Shown here: piece after piece, positions 5,857 through 10,372 of the stretch
Layout: each line of letters starts with the position of its first letter
Position numbering within the stretch: position 1 is the stretch's first letter
Source: Candidatus Doudnabacteria bacterium
Lineage (GTDB): Bacteria > Patescibacteriota > Doudnabacteria > UBA920
Length of the DNA stretch: 10,410 bases
Assembly: GCA_903913365.1 (NCBI GenBank)
Contig: CAIWKW010000065.1
Location: forward strand, 1-10,410
Direction of reading: 5' to 3'
Made by a program: the position numbers and the translations under genes
The notes under the pieces: generated by a model
Told to the model about the DNA's origin: nothing
Database searches by the model: none
What the model saw: only the letters and a program-made list of their open reading frames with translations

Positions 5857-5885
5857 TCGACAAGTAAGCCAACTTGTGATATTCT
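5857..5885 (+). promoter_or_regulatory. Promoter of the 71-aa gene with an inverted repeat in its spacer
   Basis: TCGACA (5857-5862) and TATTCT (5880-5885) are 17 bases apart. ACAAGT (5860-5865) and ACTTGT (5872-5877) form a perfect 6-bp inverted repeat that overlaps the -35 box and spacer, a position suited to a repressor. Transcription would begin near 5892, leaving a leader of about 29 nt. Confidence 0.6.
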
Positions 5886-5920
5886 AAGCTGTCCACCAAA
5901 CGAAAGGAGGGTGAAATTTT

Positions 5921-6136
5921 ATGCAAGGCGAGCACACTTGTCCTGCAATGTTGGCGACCGATACCTACAAACAAATAGTTAGAATTCGCAAGGAGCCTAA
6001 CTTCTGGCACAACGGGCCGGCCTACTGGCAAAAGATTACGGCATATTACAACGAGACCTTTCGGCGATGGTCGCCGAACGATGGGGAAAAGCTGGAACCA
6101 CCTGTATGCCCTTTCTGCCATGCCAACCTCGAATGA
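5921..6136 (+). CDS. Small 71-aa protein with Cys/His motif
   Basis: A 71-residue protein with a strong SD (AAAGGAGGG, 5904-5912) eight to nine bases before the ATG, ending in TGA (6134-6136). It begins with HTCPAM (5-10), has a Trp- and Tyr-rich helical middle (FWHNGPAYWQKITAYYNETFRRW) and finishes with CPFCHANLE. The terminal CPxCH looks like one knuckle of a zinc ribbon. With the N-terminal His/Cys it could bind one metal, but the canonical second CxxC is absent. A nucleic-acid-binding or protein-partner role is speculation. It is a stand-alone unit with its own promoter, and no homologous family is recognised. The compact promoter-SD-ORF layout supports a genuine gene. Confidence 0.7.
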   Translation: MQGEHTCPAMLATDTYKQIVRIRKEPNFWHNGPAYWQKITAYYNETFRRWSPNDGEKLEPPVCPFCHANLE

Positions 6137-6153
6137 CGACCAGTCATCAAATC

Positions 6154-6216
6154 AACGCCCTTTTCTATCACCCGCCTCCTGGCGGACCTCGATGGAACTG
6201 CGGCGTTTTCCTTTTG
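6154..6216 (+). terminator. Probable terminator after the 71-aa gene
   Basis: CCGCC (6172-6176) and GGCGG (6181-6185) form a stem closed by TCCT. An outer AACGCC (6154-6159) can pair with GGCGTT (6202-6207), followed by TTCCTTTTG. The outer pairing is separated by unequal single-stranded stretches, so it is weaker than the other terminators here. Confidence 0.45.
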
Positions 6217-6258
6217 TCAAAAAAACGATTTTAAGCATTTAAAATAAAATGGCTACAC

Positions 6259-6323
6259 CCGCCGGCACTGTCCTCGCTTTTTTTATTACCACAAAATTGT
6301 TTTTGCAAAGACAATCTTCGCAC
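6259..6323 (+). repeat. Post-terminator repeat R2, copy b, with half a terminator
   Basis: CCGCCGG.ACTG.CCTCGC plus a T-tract and TTTTGCAAAGACAATCTTCGCAC repeat the 3' half of the 51-aa gene terminator and its downstream element (3232-3294). The 5' arm of the terminator is missing here, so the block cannot fold into that terminator and appears to be the scar of a lost gene. The 248 bases from 6137 to 6384 otherwise hold the 71-aa gene terminator and a run of short imperfect CTGACTT-type repeats (about 6327-6373); no clear VOC promoter is seen. Confidence 0.6.
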
Positions 6324-6384
6324 AAACTGACTTGCCGATTCACTGACCAGCTTACCTGCTTATTTGCTGACTTCGGAGTATGCT

Positions 6385-6873
6385 ATGTATATGCCCATAC
6401 ACAAAGACGTAAAAATTGGACACGCGCATTTAACGGTTTCGGATTTAGAGAAATCACTTAAATTTTACCGCGACTTGCTCGGCTTTGAAGTTACCACCAA
6501 ATTCGGCGACTCCGCGGTGTTTCTTTCCGCGGGCGGATATCACCACCACATTGCGCTTAACACCTGGGCGGGCAAAGGCGCAAGGCCCGCACCTTCCGGC
6601 CACACCGGCTTGTACCATTTTGCAATTTTATATCCTACCCGCAAAGAATTGGCCCTGGCCGTAAAAAAACTTAGCGACGCCCACTACCCTCTTGAAGGCG
6701 CCGCGGACCACGGAGTATCTGAAGCCATATACCTGCGAGACCCGGACAACAACGGCGTAGAACTTTACGTAGACCGCCCCAAAGCCGAATGGAAAAAAGA
6801 TTTTAACGGGGAAATAATAATGGTCACCGAACCTTTGGATCTGGAAAATTTAATGGGAGAGTTAAACAAATAA
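6385..6873 (+). CDS. VOC superfamily protein (glyoxalase/extradiol dioxygenase fold)
   Basis: A 162-residue vicinal-oxygen-chelate protein (PF00903 type). The first beta-alpha-beta-beta-beta module begins KIGHAHLTVSDLEKSLKFYRD; the second includes GLYHFAILYP and ends with YLRDPDNNGVELYVD. The likely metal ligands are His15, His78 and Glu126, in the arrangement of catechol-2,3-dioxygenase/CatE-like proteins. The substrate cannot be told; detoxification or ring cleavage are family options. The ATG at 6385 is preferred because CGGAG (6374-6378) lies six bases upstream; the ATG at 6391 is also possible. Unlike the typical family end, a tail of about 30 residues (AEWKKDFNGE...NLMGELNK) follows the Glu ligand. 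The DNA for this 3' end recurs at 8531-8674 and 10373-10410. Confidence 0.9.
   Translation: MYMPIHKDVKIGHAHLTVSDLEKSLKFYRDLLGFEVTTKFGDSAVFLSAGGYHHHIALNTWAGKGARPAPSGHTGLYHFAILYPTRKELALAVKKLSDAHYPLEGAADHGVSEAIYLRDPDNNGVELYVDRPKAEWKKDFNGEIIMVTEPLDLENLMGELNK
6745..6873 (+). repeat. VOC 3'-end direct repeat, copy 1 (inside the intact gene)
   Basis: Bases 6745-6809 are identical to 8546-8610 (65 of 65). Downstream to the stop codon the two copies differ at only a few positions, mostly third codon positions. Upstream of 6745 homology continues for about 15 bases with several differences. Confidence 0.9.
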
Positions 6874-6896
6874 TCCCTGCTACTCCATAAACAAAT

Positions 6897-6928
6897 TTCA
6901 CTTCGATACGTCCACGTATCAAAGTGAA
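6897..6928. repeat. R1 hairpin repeat, copy 1
   Basis: TTCACTTCGATACG (6897-6910) and CGTATCAAAGTGAA (6915-6928) form a 14-bp stem with one C/A mismatch and the loop TCCA. It lies 24 bases after the VOC stop and has no T-tract. It is related to 7158-7185 and 9616-9639. Confidence 0.8.
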
Positions 6929-6976
6929 GCAAAATATTTTAAAGGCCGGCGTACTAAATTAACCAAATTAAAAAAT

Positions 6977-7138
6977 ATGATAAAAGGAAACTTTCTTGGC
7001 GCAGCAATTGTTGCAATTATTTACACTGTCTATATCTTGGTAAGACCCCTTACATCTCGATTTCAAGAAGCAATAGTACTAGTGGTCCTTAATGCATTAA
7101 CAATCGTACTAATGTCTTTTGCATTCAAAGGAATTTAG
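6977..7138 (+). CDS. Small 53-aa membrane protein with two helices
   Basis: The frame runs from ATG 6977 to TAG 7136-7138. The product has two hydrophobic helices, about residues 6-23 (FLGAAIVAIIYTVYILV) and 32-50 (AIVLVVLNALTIVLMSFAF), joined by a short polar turn RPLTSRFQE and ended by FKGI. This gives a helical hairpin in the membrane with a basic loop, and residues 2-4 include one Lys. No SD is seen; the preceding bases are A/T only, like the other SD-less genes here. The ORF is tightly framed by two R1 hairpins, one ending 48 bases before it and one starting 19 bases after it. Function is unknown; small two-helix proteins include toxins, transporter subunits and regulators, and nothing distinguishes these here. 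Confidence 0.6.
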   Translation: MIKGNFLGAAIVAIIYTVYILVRPLTSRFQEAIVLVVLNALTIVLMSFAFKGI

Positions 7139-7157
7139 CATTGCCCCCCTGCATCTA

Positions 7158-7185
7158 CACTGCGATACTTCCATGTATCGAAGTG
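7158..7185. repeat. R1 hairpin repeat, copy 2
   Basis: CACTGCGATAC (7158-7168) pairs with GTATCGAAGTG (7175-7185) with one mismatch, around TTCCAT. With the terminator at 7210-7240 it makes a composite block repeated at 9616-9692. Confidence 0.8.
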
Positions 7186-7209
7186 AAGCATTAACACTGC
7201 TTTAAACCT

Positions 7210-7240
7210 AAATACCCCAAGCATTTGCTTGGGGTATTTT
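7210..7240. terminator. CCCC-AGCA type terminator, copy A
   Basis: AAATACCCCAAGCA (7210-7223) and TGCTTGGGGTATTT (7226-7239) pair perfectly over 14 bp with TT in the loop. The same sequence, shorter by one base pair, occurs at 9665-9692. A tracts and T tracts on both sides allow action in both directions. It ends the 53-aa unit. The 250-base gap 7139-7388 also holds R1 copy 2 and the promoter of the next gene. Confidence 0.8.
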
Positions 7241-7308
7241 AATATAATCAATGAACCACTTATAAAAGCCATGTTCGGTCCATACAAAGATACCCTCATT
7301 TAAGCCAC

Positions 7309-7336
7309 TATACATTTTTTCTATTTAATATATAAT
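7309..7336 (+). promoter_or_regulatory. Promoter of the 349-aa gene
   Basis: A consensus -10 box TATAAT (7331-7336) lies 16 bases after TATACA (7309-7314). The -35 box is weak but the -10 box is perfect. Transcription should begin near 7343. Confidence 0.6.
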
Positions 7337-7345
7337 ATGGTCAAT

Positions 7346-7364
7346 CGCCGCCCAGCAGGCGGTG
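7346..7364 (+). promoter_or_regulatory. Leader hairpin of the 349-aa gene
   Basis: CCGCC (7348-7352) pairs with GGCGG (7358-7362) around CAGCA, extended by one G-U and one C-G pair at the base. It lies between the predicted transcript start and the SD (AAGGAGG, 7375-7381), as in the 51-aa and 231-aa genes. Confidence 0.5.
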
Positions 7365-7388
7365 TAACGTTAGTAAGGAGGAAGACAT

Positions 7389-8438
7389 ATGTCTTCAATA
7401 GATGTGATGTTAAATGGTACCCAGTACCTGGCACTGGGCAACAAACCCGAATGTGCCAAAGAATGGCTTGAGGCCTGGAAAAATGCCCTAAAACGGAAAA
7501 ATTTCCGCGACCTTCTGACTCTTACCCACTGGGGCCTCCAGCTCCCGCTTCACCGGGAAAAAGACCATGACTCTGTGACACAGCTAATCTGCCATTACCT
7601 GGCTGTGGCCGACGGCCATCAGAGTGCTAAAAACTTCGGCCACCATGGCCCGGCAAGCAGTGAAACCGACTTCAGCATGATGAGCCACGGCGAACGCATG
7701 CAGAAACTCTCGGACAAGGCATGGATGGAACTGTGCAACCGCGTATTCGTATTCGAAAATGACGGATTCGGCGAGCAGCTAAAGTATTCATGGTACTTTC
7801 GCGATCCCAGCTTGGCTGCGGCCTTCATCTGCTTCATAAATCCGGAACGTTGGCACGACGGCAAATTCTGCTGCCTAGAGCAGGCCAATATCGACTTGAC
7901 GATTAAATCGGCATACCACGTAAAAGCACATGCTTTTACCTGCCGGTTTTTAGAGGAAGCCTGGCAGTATCGGGAAATACTGGTAAGGGAAAACGCGTTT
8001 CGAAAATTGAGCGAAAAGGATACGGCCGAACTCCAAAACCGCATCCAATTCTTCCGCCGGCTCAAACCCCAACTCGCCAAGCTTATAATTCGCTACGGCA
8101 TGGCGGACTTTCTGCATGACCAGAAGCTTGACCATCCGACTCGCCTCATACTCCGCGACATCGCGTTCAACGATACAACCTTGCCTACTGCGGCACCGAG
8201 CTGTGGAAATATGGATTTGGCTAAGATTTATGGCCATTTGAGTCCTGAACACGGTTTCCCCACATTGGGATATCGCGAAGTGGCGCGAGTCCTTCTGCTC
8301 TATCCCTACCTCGTGAAAGGGCGCAGGGATTATGTGCACGAACAAATCCGCAAAAAGCTGGCAGCCAAGGCCGCCGAAGCTGAACAGCTGCAAGCCCAAC
8401 TGAAGACAGTTGCCGCCAAACTCGAAGCGCTTAAATAA
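7389..8438 (+). CDS. 349-aa hypothetical protein, helical with C-terminal coiled coil
   Basis: The gene has a near-ideal SD (AAGGAGG) about eight bases before ATG 7389 and ends at TAA 8436-8438. The product is soluble and predicted mostly alpha-helical, with no signal peptide. The N-terminal third carries Trp-rich helices (CAKEWLEAWKNALKRKNF) and a His cluster (NFGHHG). The middle has several Cys (FICF, FCCLEQA, FTCRF) that are not arranged as a clear zinc knuckle. Around 200-245 is a basic helical stretch (ENAFRKLSEKDTAELQNRIQFFRRLKPQLAK). Residues 316-349 form an Ala/Gln/Glu/Lys coiled coil likely to drive oligomerisation. I do not recognise the family. It is monocistronic, with its own promoter, leader hairpin and terminator, inside the array bounded by VOC-tail repeats; its GC-rich codon choice contrasts with the neighbouring 53-aa gene. 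Confidence 0.85.
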   Translation: MSSIDVMLNGTQYLALGNKPECAKEWLEAWKNALKRKNFRDLLTLTHWGLQLPLHREKDHDSVTQLICHYLAVADGHQSAKNFGHHGPASSETDFSMMSHGERMQKLSDKAWMELCNRVFVFENDGFGEQLKYSWYFRDPSLAAAFICFINPERWHDGKFCCLEQANIDLTIKSAYHVKAHAFTCRFLEEAWQYREILVRENAFRKLSEKDTAELQNRIQFFRRLKPQLAKLIIRYGMADFLHDQKLDHPTRLILRDIAFNDTTLPTAAPSCGNMDLAKIYGHLSPEHGFPTLGYREVARVLLLYPYLVKGRRDYVHEQIRKKLAAKAAEAEQLQAQLKTVAAKLEALK

Positions 8439-8462
8439 GCTTCGAGTCCGGCACGACCAAAT

Positions 8463-8497
8463 ACGCCCGCAGGGTTCAACTCTACGGGCGTTTCTAT
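8463..8497 (+). terminator. Intrinsic terminator of the 349-aa gene
   Basis: ACGCCCG (8463-8469) pairs with CGGGCGT (8485-8491), and TTTCTATTTA follows. It starts 25 bases after the stop codon. The 376-base gap 8439-8814 also contains VOC-tail copy 2, a second terminator and the promoter and leader of the next gene. Confidence 0.8.
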
Positions 8498-8530
8498 TTA
8501 CTTACAAAAGTCGCCTTCAAAAAAACCGCC

Positions 8531-8674
8531 TACTTGAAAGATCCTGACAACAACGGCGTAGAACTTTACGTAGACCGCCCCAAAGCCGAATGGAAAAAAG
8601 ATTTTAACGGCCAAATCATAATGGTTACCGAACCTTTGGATTTGGAAAACTTAATGGGAGAGTTAAACAAATAG
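8531..8674 (+). pseudogene. VOC 3'-end fragment, copy 2 (gene remnant)
   Basis: This frame encodes YLKDPDNNGVELYVD followed by the same AEWKKDFNG...NLMGELNK tail as the intact VOC gene, and ends in TAG (8672-8674). Bases 8546-8610 are identical to 6745-6809. The codons before this block differ from copy 1 mainly by substitutions that keep or nearly keep the protein (YLRDPD against YLKDPD), so the fragment comes from a paralog or a diverged allele and not from a fresh duplication. No start codon or metal-ligand His is present, and homology ends near 8531, so it cannot be a working VOC protein. It keeps its own terminator at 8693-8723. Confidence 0.85.
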
Positions 8675-8692
8675 TATTTCACTAATATAATT

Positions 8693-8723
8693 ACCGCTAT
8701 AACAGGCGGTTTTTATTATTTTT
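8693..8723 (+). terminator. Terminator behind the VOC fragment
   Basis: ACCGC (8693-8697) pairs with GCGGT (8706-8710) around an 8-nt loop and is followed by the T-rich TTTTATTATTTTT. The stem is short but the T-tract is long. It may be the original terminator of the lost VOC paralog. Confidence 0.6.
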
Positions 8724-8727
8724 ACCA

Positions 8728-8756
8728 TAGACACCTTATGCTTTTTGTAGTATGAT
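8728..8756 (+). promoter_or_regulatory. Promoter of the 231-aa gene
   Basis: TAGACA (8728-8733) and TATGAT (8751-8756) are exactly 17 bases apart, predicting a start near 8763. Confidence 0.65.
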
Positions 8757-8761
8757 GGAAT

Positions 8762-8800
8762 GTCTTTTGACAATGCTTCGGCAGTCTGAAGTCGGAAGAC
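8762..8800 (+). promoter_or_regulatory. Leader hairpin of the 231-aa gene
   Basis: GTCTTTTGAC (8762-8771) pairs with GTCGGAAGAC (8791-8800) over 10 bp including two G-U pairs, around a 19-nt loop. The stem begins at the predicted transcript 5' end and stops four bases before the SD AGGAGG (8805-8810), the same arrangement as in the 51-aa gene. Confidence 0.55.
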
Positions 8801-8814
8801 ACTCAGGAGGATCT

Positions 8815-9510
8815 ATGGACTCGAAAATTATTGCCGGCCGCATTGGCAGTTTTCCTGCTTTTGCTACGGTAACGAATCTCAGCTCGGGAGATATTACCCA
8901 GATAATTGGCGCAACCACTGGTCTGGTGAAAACTCTCGGCAAATACGCTCTGGTCGGCGGCCTTGCTTCTATAGGCATCGGGGCTATCTTGCTTGCTATT
9001 CTGATGGGGGGCATGGCGCCAGCCGATAAACCAACAATACCAATTGGCTGCACGCCAAATTTCATCAGAACAAAGAAGCGATCATTCTGGGGCATTGTCC
9101 TGGATGACGAACTGGAGTTTGAAACCGAAGGGAATTCTTTGAAGGTGCCGTTCGAACGCATAAGCGCCTTCAGGATCGGCATTTTGAAAAGGTTCACTTT
9201 GCATGACGCCGAAATAAGCCTAGTCGACGGCTCCAACTTTAAAAATGTAACGCTGGTCTCCCCAAAAGAACTCCAAGTGGCAACCTTGGCTGGAGTTCAG
9301 AAGATTCCATTCAATCTCTATCCAGATTCTGAGAAGAAATACGGCCAAGCGTATTATCTGGATGATGTGGTTTTCCAAAGCCCAACGATAACCGAAGCAG
9401 AGCAATTGCGTGACAGACTTCAAAGAGCGCTCGACCAGAACGCCGACGCCATCACCAAGCTCATCGGGCCGGACGTACTGAAACAGTTCTTTAACGTTTC
9501 GTCCATCTGA
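8815..9510 (+). CDS. 231-aa hypothetical protein with one membrane helix
   Basis: The ATG at 8815 was chosen because AGGAGG lies four bases before it; the in-frame ATG at 8752 lies in the -10 box and cannot be translated from the predicted transcript. Residues 1-42 are moderately hydrophobic, 43-66 (YALVGGLASIGIGAILLAIL) form one membrane helix, and about 165 residues follow. The part after the helix has a run of beta-strands (SFWGIVLDDELEFETEGNSL, KVPFERISAFRIGILKRF, AEISLVDG, NVTLVS) whose 'VPF..I..F' rhythm is reminiscent of bacterial PH-like domains; that is a guess from pattern. The C-terminus (TEAEQLRDRLQRALDQNADAI) is helical. The family is not recognised. It is a stand-alone unit with promoter, leader hairpin and a possible terminator, located between VOC-tail copies 2 and 3. 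Confidence 0.82.
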   Translation: MDSKIIAGRIGSFPAFATVTNLSSGDITQIIGATTGLVKTLGKYALVGGLASIGIGAILLAILMGGMAPADKPTIPIGCTPNFIRTKKRSFWGIVLDDELEFETEGNSLKVPFERISAFRIGILKRFTLHDAEISLVDGSNFKNVTLVSPKELQVATLAGVQKIPFNLYPDSEKKYGQAYYLDDVVFQSPTITEAEQLRDRLQRALDQNADAITKLIGPDVLKQFFNVSSI

Positions 9511-9550
9511 GCCGTTCATCTGAGGCCGACCATGACTTTCGAGACCAAGC

Positions 9551-9606
9551 AAGAAGCGCACGCGCCGCCCTAACCGGTGGACCACGGCGCTTCTTCAATT
9601 TCTATA
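9551..9606 (+). terminator. Possible terminator of the 231-aa gene
   Basis: AAGAAGCGC (9551-9559) pairs with GCGCTTCTT (9587-9595) around a 27-nt GC-rich loop that can fold further. The tail CAATTTCTATAT is only modestly T-rich. R1 copy 3 and the stronger terminator at 9665 follow. Confidence 0.5.
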
Positions 9607-9615
9607 TCAAACCTA

Positions 9616-9639
9616 CTGCGATACGTCCACGTATCGCAG
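9616..9639. repeat. R1 hairpin repeat, copy 3
   Basis: CTGCGATACG (9616-9625) pairs perfectly with CGTATCGCAG (9630-9639) around TCCA. As with copy 2, TTTAAACCTAAATACCCC and a terminator follow within about 30 bases. Confidence 0.85.
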
Positions 9640-9664
9640 AAAAGTACACTAATTCTTTAAACCT

Positions 9665-9692
9665 AAATACCCCAGCATTTGCTGGGGTATTT
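9665..9692. terminator. CCCC-AGCA type terminator, copy B
   Basis: AAATACCCCAGCA (9665-9677) pairs perfectly with TGCTGGGGTATTT (9680-9692) with TT in the loop. The sequence TTTAAACC before it is shared with copy A (7210-7240). Confidence 0.8.
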
Positions 9693-9697
9693 AAATC

Positions 9698-9726
9698 TGT
9701 TCAAACTCCAAAACTCGGCATATAAT
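9698..9726 (+). promoter_or_regulatory. Promoter of the 193-aa gene
   Basis: A perfect -10 box TATAAT (9721-9726) lies 17 bases after TGTTCA (9698-9703). The -35 box is poor. The leader would be about 25 nt, A/T-rich and without an SD. Confidence 0.5.
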
Positions 9727-9758
9727 ATAGATAATATTTTACTATCTAATTAATCAAT

Positions 9759-10340
9759 ATGAATAAAAGCGAACAACCGATGGATTGGAAAATCCAAGCA
9801 GGAATAAATTATGAAATTTTAAGAACCCAAATGCCTTACCTTCTTGGATATAAGGGGGAGGTGGAAGTAGCTACCTTGCCAGACGGCAATATTATGATAT
9901 ATGGCGGAATGAACCGATACTCCCAAGACGGGCAGGTGGTTTATAAATATAACCCTGAAACCCAAACGGCACAATTAGTATCGCTTGATACCAACAGAAA
10001 CATACAAGGAGTTTCAAGAGAATCTGTAATGGACAAAATAGATTTTAACCATTACATGCAACCGGAGAGTGCTTTTGAAATGCTTGCGACCTTAACGGGA
10101 ATTACAGCAGAACAAATTAAAGGTATGTTTCCAGAAGCGTCTAACTATGATCAAATTTTGCTAAATAGAACCGTAGGCAGTTCTGTTATTCGTATTAGTT
10201 TTAAATTACCCGGCAAGCCAAATGGAATTTCTTGTATGTACGACTACGACCTTACAACAGGTAAGCTTGAGCATACATACAGCAATGACGGCAATGGTAA
10301 AGTTTGGGCCTCATGGAATAAGCAAAAACCTAAAGCATAA
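9759..10340 (+). CDS. 193-aa hypothetical protein
   Basis: The frame runs from ATG 9759 to TAA 10338-10340 and encodes 193 residues with no signal peptide or membrane helix. The N-terminal half is beta-rich (GEVEVATLPDGNIMIYGGMN, GQVVYKYNPETQTAQLVSLD). A short helical part follows (PESAFEMLATLTGITAEQIKGMF, about 102-124), then more strands (SSVIRISFKLPGK, ISCMYDYDLTTGKLEHTY). The recurring 'Y.YN/D..T....' pieces suggest a repeated beta-sheet unit, but no known family is recognised. No SD precedes the ATG. Codon use is AT-rich, like the HExxH gene and unlike the 231-aa gene next to it. Downstream lies a broken copy of the CCCC-AGCA terminator fused to VOC-tail copy 3. Confidence 0.8.
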   Translation: MNKSEQPMDWKIQAGINYEILRTQMPYLLGYKGEVEVATLPDGNIMIYGGMNRYSQDGQVVYKYNPETQTAQLVSLDTNRNIQGVSRESVMDKIDFNHYMQPESAFEMLATLTGITAEQIKGMFPEASNYDQILLNRTVGSSVIRISFKLPGKPNGISCMYDYDLTTGKLEHTYSNDGNGKVWASWNKQKPKA

Positions 10341-10347
10341 TTGCCCA

Positions 10348-10365
10348 CCCAAAATACCCCAGCAT
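10348..10365. repeat. Left half of a CCCC-AGCA terminator, right arm missing
   Basis: CCCAAAATACCCCAGCAT repeats the left arm of the terminators at 7210 and 9665, including part of the preceding bases, but the TGCTGGGGTATTT arm is absent. Within eight bases the sequence switches to VOC-tail copy 3. Confidence 0.65.
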
Positions 10366-10372
10366 CTTACAA

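Noticed and set aside
6249..6461. 70-aa ORF starting ATGGCTACACC
   Set aside because: Its first part is the R2 repeat and half-terminator scar, and its last part overlaps the VOC gene in another frame. There is no SD.
6897..6928. R1 as the terminator of the VOC gene
   Set aside because: The stem is followed by GCAAAATATTTT and not by a T-tract, and the related copies have a separate terminator further on.
7619..8399. Minus-strand ORFs of about 150 aa opposite the 349-aa gene
   Set aside because: They are shadows of the plus-strand gene. The plus strand has promoter, SD and terminator in order.
8752..8814. Earlier start for the 231-aa gene at 8752
   Set aside because: This ATG is part of the -10 box and would not be in the predicted transcript. 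AGGAGG precedes the ATG at 8815.
6897..9639. CRISPR array formed by the R1 repeats
   Set aside because: There are only three copies, irregularly spaced by hundreds to thousands of bases with genes between them, each a hairpin beside a terminator. There are no cas genes.
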